DNA of 31,223 bases. Source: Collinsella sp. Lineage in GTDB: Bacteria; Actinomycetota; Coriobacteriia; Coriobacteriales; Coriobacteriaceae. The notes beneath the pieces were generated by a model. It saw only the letters and a list, made by a program, of their open reading frames with translations, made no database searches and was not told where the DNA came from. Positions 7,011 to 13,700 of the stretch are shown here, in pieces. The stretch spans positions 1 to 31,223 of the forward strand of contig JAHYYJ010000017.1 of assembly GCA_019425015.1 (NCBI GenBank), in the 5' to 3' direction. Within the stretch, counting starts at the first letter, position 1. Each line of letters starts with the position of its first letter. The translations under genes were made by a program, and so were the position numbers.

Positions 7011-8705
7011 ATGGCAACTGTTGCCGCACCTATCGATGCTACGTCGACTGCCGCTTGGAAGGCGCTCGAGGCTCATCAGGAGAAGCTCGAGGCCGAAGGT
7101 ATCGACCTCAAGGCCTGGTTCGCCGCCGATGCCGAGCGCGTGAACAAGCTGAGCTTTGACGCCGGTGACCTGCACTTCGATCTGTCCAAGAACCTGGTGA
7201 CCGATGAGACCGTCAAGCTGCTGTGCGATCTTGCCCGCGAGGTGAAGCTCGAGGAGCGCCGCGACGCCATGTTCTCCGGCGAGCACATCAACACCACCGA
7301 GGACCGCGCCGTCCTGCACACCGCGCTGCGCCGTCCGGCGAGCGAGAAAGGCCAGCTCATCGTTGACGGCCAGGACGTCGTCGCCGACGTGCACGAGGTC
7401 CTCGATCGCATGTATGCTTTCGCCGAGCGCGTGCGCTCCGGTGAGTGGAAGGGCGTTACCGGCAAGAAGATCGAGCACCTGGTGTCCATCGGCATCGGCG
7501 GCTCCGATCTGGGCCCGGTCATGGCTTACGAGGCTCTGCGCCCCTATGCCGACGCCGGTATCGACTGCCGCTACATCTCCAACATCGACCCCAACGACCA
7601 GGCCGAGAAGCTCAAGGGTTTGGATCCCGAGACCACGCTCGTGATTATCGTCTCCAAGACCTTCACCACGCTCGAGACCCTCACCAACGCCCGCGAGGTC
7701 AAGACCTGGATGCTCGAGCAGCTCAAGGCCCAGGGCGCCATCGACGGCTCCGATGAGCAGAACGCCGAGGCCGTGGCCAAGCACTTCGTTGCCGTCTCCA
7801 CTGCACTCGACAAGGTCGAGGCCTTCGGTATCGATCCGGCCAACGCCTTCGGTTTCTGGAACTGGGTTGGCGGCCGTTACTCCGTCGATTCCGCCGTGGG
7901 TCTGTCGCTGATCGTCGTGCTCGGCCCCGAGCGCTTCCAGCAGTTCCTCGAGGGCTTCCACGCCATCGACGAGTACTTCTGCAACACCCCGCTCGAGAAC
8001 AACGCCGTCGCGTTGATGGGCCTGCTCAACGTCTGGTACGTCAACTTCTTCGGTTCCAAGAGCCACGCCGTGCTGCCGTACTGCCAGTACCTGCACCGTT
8101 TCCCGGCCTACCTGCAGCAGCTCACCATGGAGTCCAACGGCAAGCATGTCCGCTGGGACGGCAGCGCCGTGACCTCCGACACCGGTGAAATCTTCTGGGG
8201 CGAGCCCGGCACCAACGGCCAGCATGCCTTCTACCAGCTGCTGCACCAGGGCACCGTGGTGGTTCCGGCCGACTTCATCGCCTTCGCCAACACCGCCAAC
8301 CCTGCAACCGACAACGGCCAGGACGTGCACGAGCTGTTCCTGGGCAACTTCCTGGCCCAGACCAAGGCGCTCGCCTTTGGCAAGACGGCCGATGAGGTGC
8401 GCGCCGAGGGCACGCCCGAGCAGATCGTCCCGGCTCGCTGCTTTGAGGGCAACCGTCCGACGACCTCGATCTTTGGCGACACGCTGACCCCGTTCGCGCT
8501 CGGCGAGCTCATCGCCCTGTACGAGCACATCACGTTTGTCGAGGGTACGGTCTGGGGCATCGACTCCTACGACCAGTGGGGCGTTGAGCTGGGCAAGCAG
8601 CTTGCCAAGCAGATCACCCCTGCCTTCCACGACGACGCCGCCAAGGCCGAGCAGGACGCTTCGACCCAGGCGCTCATCGAGTTCTACCGCGCTCACCGCA
8701 AGTAG
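7011..8705 (+). CDS. pgi: Glucose-6-phosphate isomerase
   Basis: Interconverts glucose-6-phosphate and fructose-6-phosphate at the head of glycolysis, in the cytoplasm. Recognised from the sugar-phosphate-binding SIS segments (GIGGSDLGPVMAYEAL; IIVSKTFTTLETLTNA), the GGRYSVDSAVGL block, and the C-terminal MESNGKHVRWDG and GEPGTNGQHAFYQLLHQG regions carrying catalytic Glu and His residues. About 564 residues, in the range of the bacterial long form. ATG at 7011 follows GGAGGACTCT; an in-frame ATG at 6984 lies inside a hairpin and is too close to its own GGAGG. Codon use is strongly biased, as in a highly expressed gene. Monocistronic: a hairpin lies upstream and a terminator follows. It receives glucose-6-phosphate from the TreC reaction encoded further along. 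Confidence 0.97.
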   Translation: MATVAAPIDATSTAAWKALEAHQEKLEAEGIDLKAWFAADAERVNKLSFDAGDLHFDLSKNLVTDETVKLLCDLAREVKLEERRDAMFSGEHINTTEDRAVLHTALRRPASEKGQLIVDGQDVVADVHEVLDRMYAFAERVRSGEWKGVTGKKIEHLVSIGIGGSDLGPVMAYEALRPYADAGIDCRYISNIDPNDQAEKLKGLDPETTLVIIVSKTFTTLETLTNAREVKTWMLEQLKAQGAIDGSDEQNAEAVAKHFVAVSTALDKVEAFGIDPANAFGFWNWVGGRYSVDSAVGLSLIVVLGPERFQQFLEGFHAIDEYFCNTPLENNAVALMGLLNVWYVNFFGSKSHAVLPYCQYLHRFPAYLQQLTMESNGKHVRWDGSAVTSDTGEIFWGEPGTNGQHAFYQLLHQGTVVVPADFIAFANTANPATDNGQDVHELFLGNFLAQTKALAFGKTADEVRAEGTPEQIVPARCFEGNRPTTSIFGDTLTPFALGELIALYEHITFVEGTVWGIDSYDQWGVELGKQLAKQITPAFHDDAAKAEQDASTQALIEFYRAHRK

Positions 8706-8737
8706 TTTTTACGGCCGAGCTGGCTTATGGCTGAAAG

Positions 8738-8765
8738 GGGCCCGTATCCGTTGGGATACGGGCCC
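8738..8765 (+). terminator. pgi terminator
   Basis: A 12-base perfect stem (8738-8749 with 8754-8765) with loop GTTG, then TTGCTATTT. The T run is interrupted, but position and stem strength fit an intrinsic terminator. Confidence 0.75.
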
Positions 8766-8940
8766 TTGCTATTTGGATAGGATGGAATGTATCGGGAGGC
8801 GCCTCGACGGGCATCGCAATCGTCGAAGGCGCGCCGTTCATGTTCGGGACAATATGACTTTTTACCCGTTGCAGACAGAGCCGCCGTGGGTGTTCTGTAT
8901 GATGGCTCAGACAAGGTTGTTCAATGATGGGGAGGCATAT

Positions 8941-9783
8941 ATGGCAATCAAAGCCATCGCAATGGATATCGACGGTACACTCACCAACGACCAAAAGGTC
9001 ATCAGCCCGCGTACGCGCGAGAAGCTGCTCGCGGCGCAGGAGTCGGGCATTAAGCTCATCTTGGCTTCGGGCCGTCCCGCATGGGGGCTGCACGCCTTGG
9101 CGCAGGAGCTCGACCTTCAAAACCATGATGGTCTGCTAGTTGCCTTTAATGGCGCGCACGTGGTCGACGCTCAGACCGATGAGGTCCTTTTTGATCAGGC
9201 CATGCCGGCTGACGAACTGCACCGTCTGATTGATCATCTGCGCAATTTCGACGTGATTCCTATGATTTCGCTCGGTCGCGATTTGCACGTCGAGGACTCG
9301 TACCATTGCATGATCACGCTGCCTGACGGCTCGCAGAAAAACATCGTCAAATACGAGCGCGATGCGTGCGACCTTAAGATCCGTGAGGTCGAGAGCTTGC
9401 ATGAGGTCGTGGACACTTGTCCCGTGGATAAGCTGCTGACGGCGGGCGATCCAGCCTACCTGCAGGCGCATTACGAGGAGATGTATGCGCCCTTTAAGCA
9501 GACGCTTTCGGGCATGTTTACGGCCGACTGGTACTTTGAGTACACGGCGCCCGGTATCGACAAGGCCCACGCGCTCGAGGGTGCCCTGCCCAAGCTCGGC
9601 ATCGATGCCAGCGAGGTCGTTTCGTTTGGCGACGGCCAGAATGACAAGTCCATGATTGAGTGGGCGGGTACCGGTGTTGCCATGGGTAACGCCGTCGACG
9701 AGGTCAAGGCTGTGGCGCAGATGGTGACCGCCAACAACAACGAAGATGGCATTGCGGTGGCACTTGACCAGCTGCTGGGTTAG
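8941..9783 (+). CDS. Cof-type HAD family sugar-phosphate phosphatase
   Basis: Cytoplasmic phosphatase of the haloacid dehalogenase superfamily, Cof/YidA subfamily. Motif I is MDIDGTLTND (nucleophile Asp9, general acid Asp11), motif II is LASGRP, and motif III/IV is a Lys followed by VSFGDGQNDKSMIEWAGTGVAMGNA. The large cap between motifs II and III is the C2B type of this subfamily. About 280 residues, normal for it. Start ATG 8941 has GGGGAGG upstream; the open frame extends further upstream without a credible start. Members act on sugar phosphates or flavin nucleotides; the substrate cannot be told here. A second, unrelated-subfamily HAD gene follows beyond a terminator. Confidence 0.93.
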   Translation: MAIKAIAMDIDGTLTNDQKVISPRTREKLLAAQESGIKLILASGRPAWGLHALAQELDLQNHDGLLVAFNGAHVVDAQTDEVLFDQAMPADELHRLIDHLRNFDVIPMISLGRDLHVEDSYHCMITLPDGSQKNIVKYERDACDLKIREVESLHEVVDTCPVDKLLTAGDPAYLQAHYEEMYAPFKQTLSGMFTADWYFEYTAPGIDKAHALEGALPKLGIDASEVVSFGDGQNDKSMIEWAGTGVAMGNAVDEVKAVAQMVTANNNEDGIAVALDQLLG

Positions 9784-9806
9784 AATCGCCGATAGTGCAT
9801 GGTTCG

Positions 9807-9831
9807 GGCGTCCGCTTGCGGGCGCCTTTTT
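9807..9831 (+). terminator. Intrinsic terminator or leader attenuator between the two HAD genes
   Basis: GGCGTCCGC and GCGGGCGCC pair with one wobble around a two-base loop, followed by five Ts (9827-9831). It ends the Cof-type gene, but the next start codon is only 15 bases further on, so the downstream gene must be transcribed through it or from a promoter upstream. Confidence 0.8.
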
Positions 9832-9846
9832 GTTAGGGAGGGTGCC

Positions 9847-10506
9847 GTGTCCGCATTTCCGTTCGACGCCGTTATCTTTGACATGGACGGCGTCATTGTC
9901 GATACCGAGTATTACTATCTGGGCGAGACTGCCGCGTTTGCCAAGGAGCTTGGGCTTAACCTGACTCAAGAGGAGTTGAATGGGCAGGTTGGTACCTCGC
10001 ATCAGTTCTTCCTGCATATGCTGATCGATTGGTTTGAGCGTGCCGGTAAGGGACATTTCACTGGCGAGGAAGCGTTGGCCCGTTGGGACGAGTGGGCGCA
10101 TAAGCGTCCGCGCGACTATCAGGCTTTGATTAACCCAGGCGCCGTGGATACGATTCGAGAGCTGCCGCGCCGTGGCGTTCGCGTGGCGCTTGCCAGCTCG
10201 TCTCCCATGGATAGCATCGAGGAAGTGCTCAATGCGTGCAGACTGTCGGATGCCTTTGAGTATGTGGTGAGCGGCGAGCAGTTTAAGGAGAGCAAGCCCG
10301 AGCCCGACATCTACCTGCATGCGCTGGACCTGCTGGGGCTGCCCGCGAATCGCTGCTGCTGCGTTGAGGATTCGGTGCCTGGCATCACTGCCGGCAAGCG
10401 AGCCGGCCTGACAGTTATTGCCAAGCGCGAGGAACGCTTTGGCTTTAGCCAGGACGCCGCGGACAAGATTATCGACCAGCTGCCGGAGCTGCTTGAGCTT
10501 TCTTAG
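9847..10506 (+). CDS. HAD-superfamily hydrolase, beta-phosphoglucomutase-like
   Basis: Subfamily IA HAD enzyme with an alpha-helical cap. Motif I is FDMDGVIVDTE (Asp12 nucleophile, Asp14 acid/base), motif II ALASSSP, motif III lysine in KESKPEPDIY, motif IV CVEDSVPGITAGKRAG. 219 residues, the usual length. GTG at 9847 is the start: GGGAGGG lies just upstream, and the family begins four or five residues before the FDMDG strand. Relatives include beta-phosphoglucomutase and sugar-phosphate phosphatases, and these residues do not separate them. The hairpin at 9807-9831 sits between its start and the previous gene. Confidence 0.9.
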   Translation: MSAFPFDAVIFDMDGVIVDTEYYYLGETAAFAKELGLNLTQEELNGQVGTSHQFFLHMLIDWFERAGKGHFTGEEALARWDEWAHKRPRDYQALINPGAVDTIRELPRRGVRVALASSSPMDSIEEVLNACRLSDAFEYVVSGEQFKESKPEPDIYLHALDLLGLPANRCCCVEDSVPGITAGKRAGLTVIAKREERFGFSQDAADKIIDQLPELLELS

Positions 10507-10535
10507 GGGGTCTGTTGGAGGCTCTTTAGGGGTTC

Positions 10536-10765
10536 GTGGACAAAAAATGCCAAACATGAGTACTGTCACTAATTTAGTAACAGGGAAATTATGCTTTTAA
10601 GGCCCTGGTTGAGCGCCTGGGGGCGATTATAACCTGTTAAATATGGCTTTAGCCATGCTAAAACGCCTTGATAATGAACAGCTGTACATTATCAAGGCGT
10701 TCTTTTGTCACAATATAATGCTACTAGCTTTGAAGCAGTACTCATATTTGGCGTTTTTTGCCCAC
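10536..10765. repeat. 230-bp non-coding element bounded by 30-bp inverted repeats
   Basis: The ends 10536-10565 and 10736-10765 are inverted repeats matching at 27 of 30 positions, all three differences being transitions. Inside are an imperfect palindrome (CTGTCACTAA facing TTAGTAACAG, about 10563-10583), a small ATGGCT/AGCCAT hairpin (10643-10656) and a strong 15-base-stem hairpin (10662-10701). There is no convincing gene inside. It fills the gap between a HAD gene and a convergent TatD gene. Size, terminal repeats and lack of coding fit a MITE-like element moved by a transposase encoded elsewhere; a structured RNA is the alternative. I do not recognise the family. Confidence 0.55.
10662..10701. 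terminator. Strong bidirectional hairpin inside the 230-bp element
   Basis: Perfect 15-base arms (10662-10676 and 10687-10701) around a ten-base loop, with AAAA before and TTCTTTT after. It can serve as terminator for both the HAD gene and the convergent TatD gene. Confidence 0.75.
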
Positions 10766-10770
10766 CGGGG

Positions 10771-11553
10771 TCAGTTGAAGTCAAATATGGAGTGCGAATT
10801 TCCTAAAACGGTTGATTCGACGCTCTCCTCGGCGCAGTTTTTAAGTTCGGCGATGTGCAGGGAGGCGCTTTTTAGCGATGTGATGAGCTGTCGCGCGCTT
10901 GCATCTACTTGCGGTTCGGCTGGAGCGTCGGTTTCGAGCAGCAGACGGTCGAGTGGGATCTGTCGGGCGTATTCACGACCGCGCTTGGTAGCGAGCATCC
11001 GCTCGTTCACGGAAAAATAGCAGCCTGCGTTTCGCGCACGGTCGAACTCGTTCGAGGTGCCGCTAAACCAGTGGAAGATGATGGCGGGGGAGTTGGGGCT
11101 TGGGGTGAGTAATCCATATGACTCAAGGGCGTCCAGTACGGTTCCTGCCGAACGAACGGCGTGAATTGATATCACTCGCCCGGTAAGAGGATGCTGCGCG
11201 AGTGTATCGCAGAGCCGGTCAAATGCCTGTATTTGTAGCGGCTCGCTTCCGGCAAAGCGCGCGAAAAAGTCGAGTCCCACCTCGCCGATGTAGCGCTCTT
11301 GGGCAGCAACTTCGCAAAGCAGATTGACTTCGGCAGGACCGCAGCGGCCGTCGGCGAGCCACCAGGGATGGAGGCCGGCGCCCGCGATAATGTTTGGGTA
11401 GCGGCCGGCCCGCTTTTTTGCTGCCGCGAAGTCGCGTGGGTCGACCCCGCAGTCAAAGAGCCCCAGACCCAACGCCGCCGACTCACTGGCTGCAGCATCG
11501 GGGCCGAGCATCAAATCAAGATGACAATGCGTGTCAAAGAATTGCGGTCCCAT
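10771..11553 (-). CDS. TatD family metal-dependent hydrolase
   Basis: Member of the TatD/YcfH amidohydrolase-like family, two-metal TIM-barrel phosphoesterases that include 3'-5' DNA exonucleases. Visible metal ligands and motifs are DTHCHLD (His9, His11), GEVGLDFF (Glu), VISIHAVRSA (His), IIFHWFSGT (His) and LLLETDAP (Asp). 260 residues, normal length. Start ATG at 11553 has AGGA about nine bases upstream, inside a palindrome (GCAGGA/TCCTGC, 11555-11568) that could mask the ribosome site. It lies 14 bases behind tcdA on the same strand, so it is probably co-transcribed. The true substrate (DNA ends, D-aminoacyl-tRNA or other) is unclear. Confidence 0.92.
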   Translation of the reverse strand: MGPQFFDTHCHLDLMLGPDAAASESAALGLGLFDCGVDPRDFAAAKKRAGRYPNIIAGAGLHPWWLADGRCGPAEVNLLCEVAAQERYIGEVGLDFFARFAGSEPLQIQAFDRLCDTLAQHPLTGRVISIHAVRSAGTVLDALESYGLLTPSPNSPAIIFHWFSGTSNEFDRARNAGCYFSVNERMLATKRGREYARQIPLDRLLLETDAPAEPQVDASARQLITSLKSASLHIAELKNCAEESVESTVLGNSHSIFDFN

Positions 11554-11567
11554 CGCAGGACATCCTG

Positions 11568-12362
11568 CTAGCCCAGGCGTTGGCCGTCGGCGCGCACGCG
11601 CTCGGTGCCGCGCCCGCTGATCTGGCGGATAACCTCGCCGGCGATCATCTGGCCCATGATGGGCGGCATAAAGCTGGCGGTTCCCAGCTCGGTGCGCTCG
11701 TGGATGTTGGAAGGGTCGCGGGGCTGTGTCTTAACCGATTCCTCGCAGCTAAACAGTACATGTAGGCTCTTGATTCCGCGCTTCTTACATTCTTTTCGCA
11801 TGATGCGGCTCATGGGGTCACGTACCGTATCGAAAATGTCGGCAAATCGGAGGCACTCGGGATGGAGTTTGTTGGCCCCGCCCATGGAGCTAACCAAACG
11901 GATGTCGTGGTCCTGAGCATATTTGGCAATGGTGAGCTTGGCCGAGATGGTGTCGATGGCGTCGATGACGTAGTCAAGTTTGCCGTCCGTCTGCTCCAAA
12001 ACGCTCGCGAAAAACTCGTCGATGTTGTCGCTCAGCAGGTATTCGGTACGCTTGATGACGGTAGCGGCTGGATTGATGTCGTGGATCATGGCTTCCATAA
12101 CATCGATCTTGCGCTTGCCGATGGTGCTGTGAAAGGCGATGGCCTGGCGATTGATATTGCTGGGCGCGATGATGTCCTTGTCCAGAATGACGAAATGACC
12201 GATGCCGCCGCGGGCGAGTGCCTCGCAGCAATTGGAGCCCACGCCACCGCAGCCGAGCACCAGCACCGTGGCGGCGGCGAGTTTGTCGAGCGCCTCGCGG
12301 CCCATGATGATTTCGAGCTTGGTATCGCGCGTCTCGACGAGAGCGGCAGCGGTTTCGGCCAT
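11568..12362 (-). CDS. tcdA: tRNA threonylcarbamoyladenosine dehydratase (ThiF/E1-like)
   Basis: ATP-dependent enzyme that cyclises the t6A base at tRNA position 37 to ct6A. It has the E1-type nucleotide fold: VLVLGCGGVGSNCCEALARGGIG for ATP binding, the Asp and Arg of LDKDIIAPSNINRQ, and DAIDTISAKLTI. The TcdA-specific middle region is present (VSSMGGANKLHPECLRFADIFDTVRDPMSRIMRKECKKRGI), as is the FSCEES block. 264 residues, typical of TcdA and shorter than MoeB/ThiF proteins with extra domains. I chose ATG 12362, six bases after GGAGG, over an ATG two codons upstream that touches it. Followed by the TatD gene in an operon. Confidence 0.92.
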   Translation of the reverse strand: MAETAAALVETRDTKLEIIMGREALDKLAAATVLVLGCGGVGSNCCEALARGGIGHFVILDKDIIAPSNINRQAIAFHSTIGKRKIDVMEAMIHDINPAATVIKRTEYLLSDNIDEFFASVLEQTDGKLDYVIDAIDTISAKLTIAKYAQDHDIRLVSSMGGANKLHPECLRFADIFDTVRDPMSRIMRKECKKRGIKSLHVLFSCEESVKTQPRDPSNIHERTELGTASFMPPIMGQMIAGEVIRQISGRGTERVRADGQRLG

Positions 12363-12406
12363 AGACATCCTCCGATTGGGAAGCGAATCGTGTTTTAGCT
12401 ATCGTC

Positions 12407-12412
12407 ATTATA
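12407..12412 (-). promoter_or_regulatory. -10 element of the tcdA promoter
   Basis: The minus strand carries a perfect TATAAT here, about 45 bases upstream of the tcdA start. I see no good -35 at the expected distance, so this is a partial call. Confidence 0.45.
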
Positions 12413-12469
12413 GGTAATCGCCCATAGGTTGCGATGGCGTTTGCTTTGATGTGGATTGAAGCATTTCGA

Positions 12470-12493
12470 TTAGATAGTTAGACAAACATCTAA
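12470..12493. promoter_or_regulatory. Probable operator of the ArsR/SdpR-like repressor
   Basis: TTAGAT (12470-12475) and ATCTAA (12488-12493) form an inverted repeat, and a further TTAGA (12478-12482) faces TCTAA (12489-12493). The site covers the -35 box of the promoter below. AT-rich inverted repeats over the promoter are usual for ArsR-family autoregulators. Confidence 0.5.
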
Positions 12494-12507
12494 ATATCGA
12501 GTATAGT
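12479..12507 (+). promoter_or_regulatory. Promoter of the SdpR/SdpI-like operon
   Basis: TAGACA (12479-12484), 17-base spacer, TATAGT (12502-12507). Both hexamers are one mismatch from consensus. The start codon follows 34 bases downstream. Confidence 0.65.
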
Positions 12508-12541
12508 GTGCGCGTCATGAGGGGTGCTGAGAGGAGGTCTT

Positions 12542-12820
12542 ATGCCGGGAGAGGGTTTTAAGGCGCTGGCCGATCCTACGCGGCGGCGCATTTTGGAACT
12601 GCTGCGCGAGGGCAATTGCACAGCGGGGGAGCTTGCCAAGCATTTCGATATCAGTAAGCCGTCGCTGAGCCATCACTTGGCGACGCTTAAAAACGCCGGG
12701 TTGGTGACCGACGAGCGCCATGGCCAAAACATCGTATACAGCTTAAACACCACCGTCATGCAGGATTTAATTGGCTGGTTTATGGGTTTTACAAACAATG
12801 AAGGTGATAAGGATGAATAA
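12542..12820 (+). CDS. ArsR-family transcriptional repressor (SdpR-like)
   Basis: Small winged-helix DNA-binding protein of 92 residues. The N-terminal helix FKALADPTRRRILELLREG, the recognition helix region SKPSLSHHLATLKNAGLV, and the wing ERHGQNIVYSLN are typical of ArsR proteins. It has no metal-binding Cys motif. Its position directly before an SdpI-like gene, overlapping by eight bases, matches Bacillus subtilis sdpR-sdpI, where SdpR represses its own operon and is held at the membrane by SdpI when the toxin SdpC is present. ATG at 12542 has GAGGAGG upstream. The inverted repeat at 12470-12493 is its likely binding site. Confidence 0.88.
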   Translation: MPGEGFKALADPTRRRILELLREGNCTAGELAKHFDISKPSLSHHLATLKNAGLVTDERHGQNIVYSLNTTVMQDLIGWFMGFTNNEGDKDE

Positions 12821-13517
12821 CGAAAACAAGGGCATTCACCCCACAGGGGTATCGTCGCGCGTGTGGATTGCGCTGGTCGCTCTGTGCGTCGCCAATGTCG
12901 TAGCGCACCTCATGGTGATGCCGAGCTTGCCTGCGCAGATTCCCACGCACTGGGGCGCGAACGGCGCTGTCGACGGTTGGGGTCCTAGCTGGATGGCCTC
13001 CGCGCTCGGCGTGCTGCCTCTGGCGCTTCTCGCAATGTTCTGCGTGGTGCCGCGCATCGATCCCAAAGGTGAGGCATATCGAACCTCGGGTAAGTTCTAT
13101 CAGGGCTTCGTAATTGCCTTCACCTTGTTCATGTGCGCCATAAGCTGGCTGGGAGAGCTTACGGTCTGGGGCGTGGTGCCGGCGGTCGGTTCGGTCAACG
13201 TGCTGATTTCCGGTGCTGTCGGTTTGCTGTTCATCGGCGTAGGCAACTACTTGCCGCGCGTAAAGCAAAACTACACGCTTGGCATCAAGACGCCCTGGGC
13301 GCTTGCCGACCCCGAGAACTGGCGACGTACGCAGCGTTTTGGCGGTGCCTGCTTTATGGTGCTGGGTGTTGGCCTGATTGTGATGGGCGTGGCGGGTAGC
13401 GTACTTTCGAGCGAAGTCGTCGCTGCGGTGATTGCGGTTCTGGCGCTTGGTTCGGCCGGAGCTGCCTATGTTTACTCGTATCTGCTGTGGCGCAAATCGC
13501 AGCGAGCCGCTCGCTAA
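12813..13517 (+). CDS. SdpI-like membrane protein (DUF1648 plus SdpI domain)
   Basis: Integral membrane protein with about six or seven hydrophobic segments. The N-terminal block with LPAQIPTHWGANGAVDGWGP is the DUF1648 signature, and the later block NYLPRVKQNYTLGIKTPWALADPENWRRTQRFGG is the SdpI/YhfL signature. 234 residues. ATG at 12813 overlaps the repressor stop (ATGAATAA), with AAGG directly upstream and AAGGTGATA further back, so translation is probably coupled. In B. subtilis SdpI gives immunity to the SdpC toxin and also senses it. No SdpC-like toxin gene is nearby, so here it may protect against toxins of neighbours or serve another envelope function. Confidence 0.88.
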   Translation: MNNENKGIHPTGVSSRVWIALVALCVANVVAHLMVMPSLPAQIPTHWGANGAVDGWGPSWMASALGVLPLALLAMFCVVPRIDPKGEAYRTSGKFYQGFVIAFTLFMCAISWLGELTVWGVVPAVGSVNVLISGAVGLLFIGVGNYLPRVKQNYTLGIKTPWALADPENWRRTQRFGGACFMVLGVGLIVMGVAGSVLSSEVVAAVIAVLALGSAGAAYVYSYLLWRKSQRAAR

Positions 13518-13636
13518 GGTTGCGGAAAACTAGCGTACGCAGTTCATAGCATGTTATGGGGGACTTTTCCCAGGTAGTATTAGGGGGTGTGGGCAACCAT
13601 GCCCCTTTTCGTTAAGTTTCAGAGCTGGTTTCCTCA

Positions 13637-13658
13637 TTTCGTTTCCACTAAAACGAAA
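13637..13658. other. Hairpin in the ettA leader
   Basis: TTTCGTTT (13637-13644) and AAACGAAA (13651-13658) pair around loop CCACTA. It lies 43 bases before the ettA start. The AT-rich stem has no T run. The rest of the 183-base gap (13518-13700) holds no other structure I can name. Confidence 0.3.
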
Positions 13659-13700
13659 CAAGAATAGGGAAACAGCAGGTAGAAAGGATAAAACAGGCAA

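Noticed and set aside
6945..8696. Long open frame antisense to pgi
   Set aside because: Fully covered by pgi on the other strand; Gly/Val/Leu-rich composition is the usual shadow of biased codons.
8536..8940. Upstream extension of the Cof-type phosphatase frame
   Set aside because: It overlaps the end of pgi and its terminator; the family starts at the MAIKAIAMDIDGT segment with a strong Shine-Dalgarno.
9136..10569. Minus-strand frame starting in the left inverted repeat of the 230-bp element
   Set aside because: It runs antisense through both HAD genes; no domain and no ribosome site seen.
10643..11020. Plus-strand frame starting in the 230-bp element and entering the TatD gene
   Set aside because: It overlaps the TatD coding region in antisense and has no ribosome-binding site.
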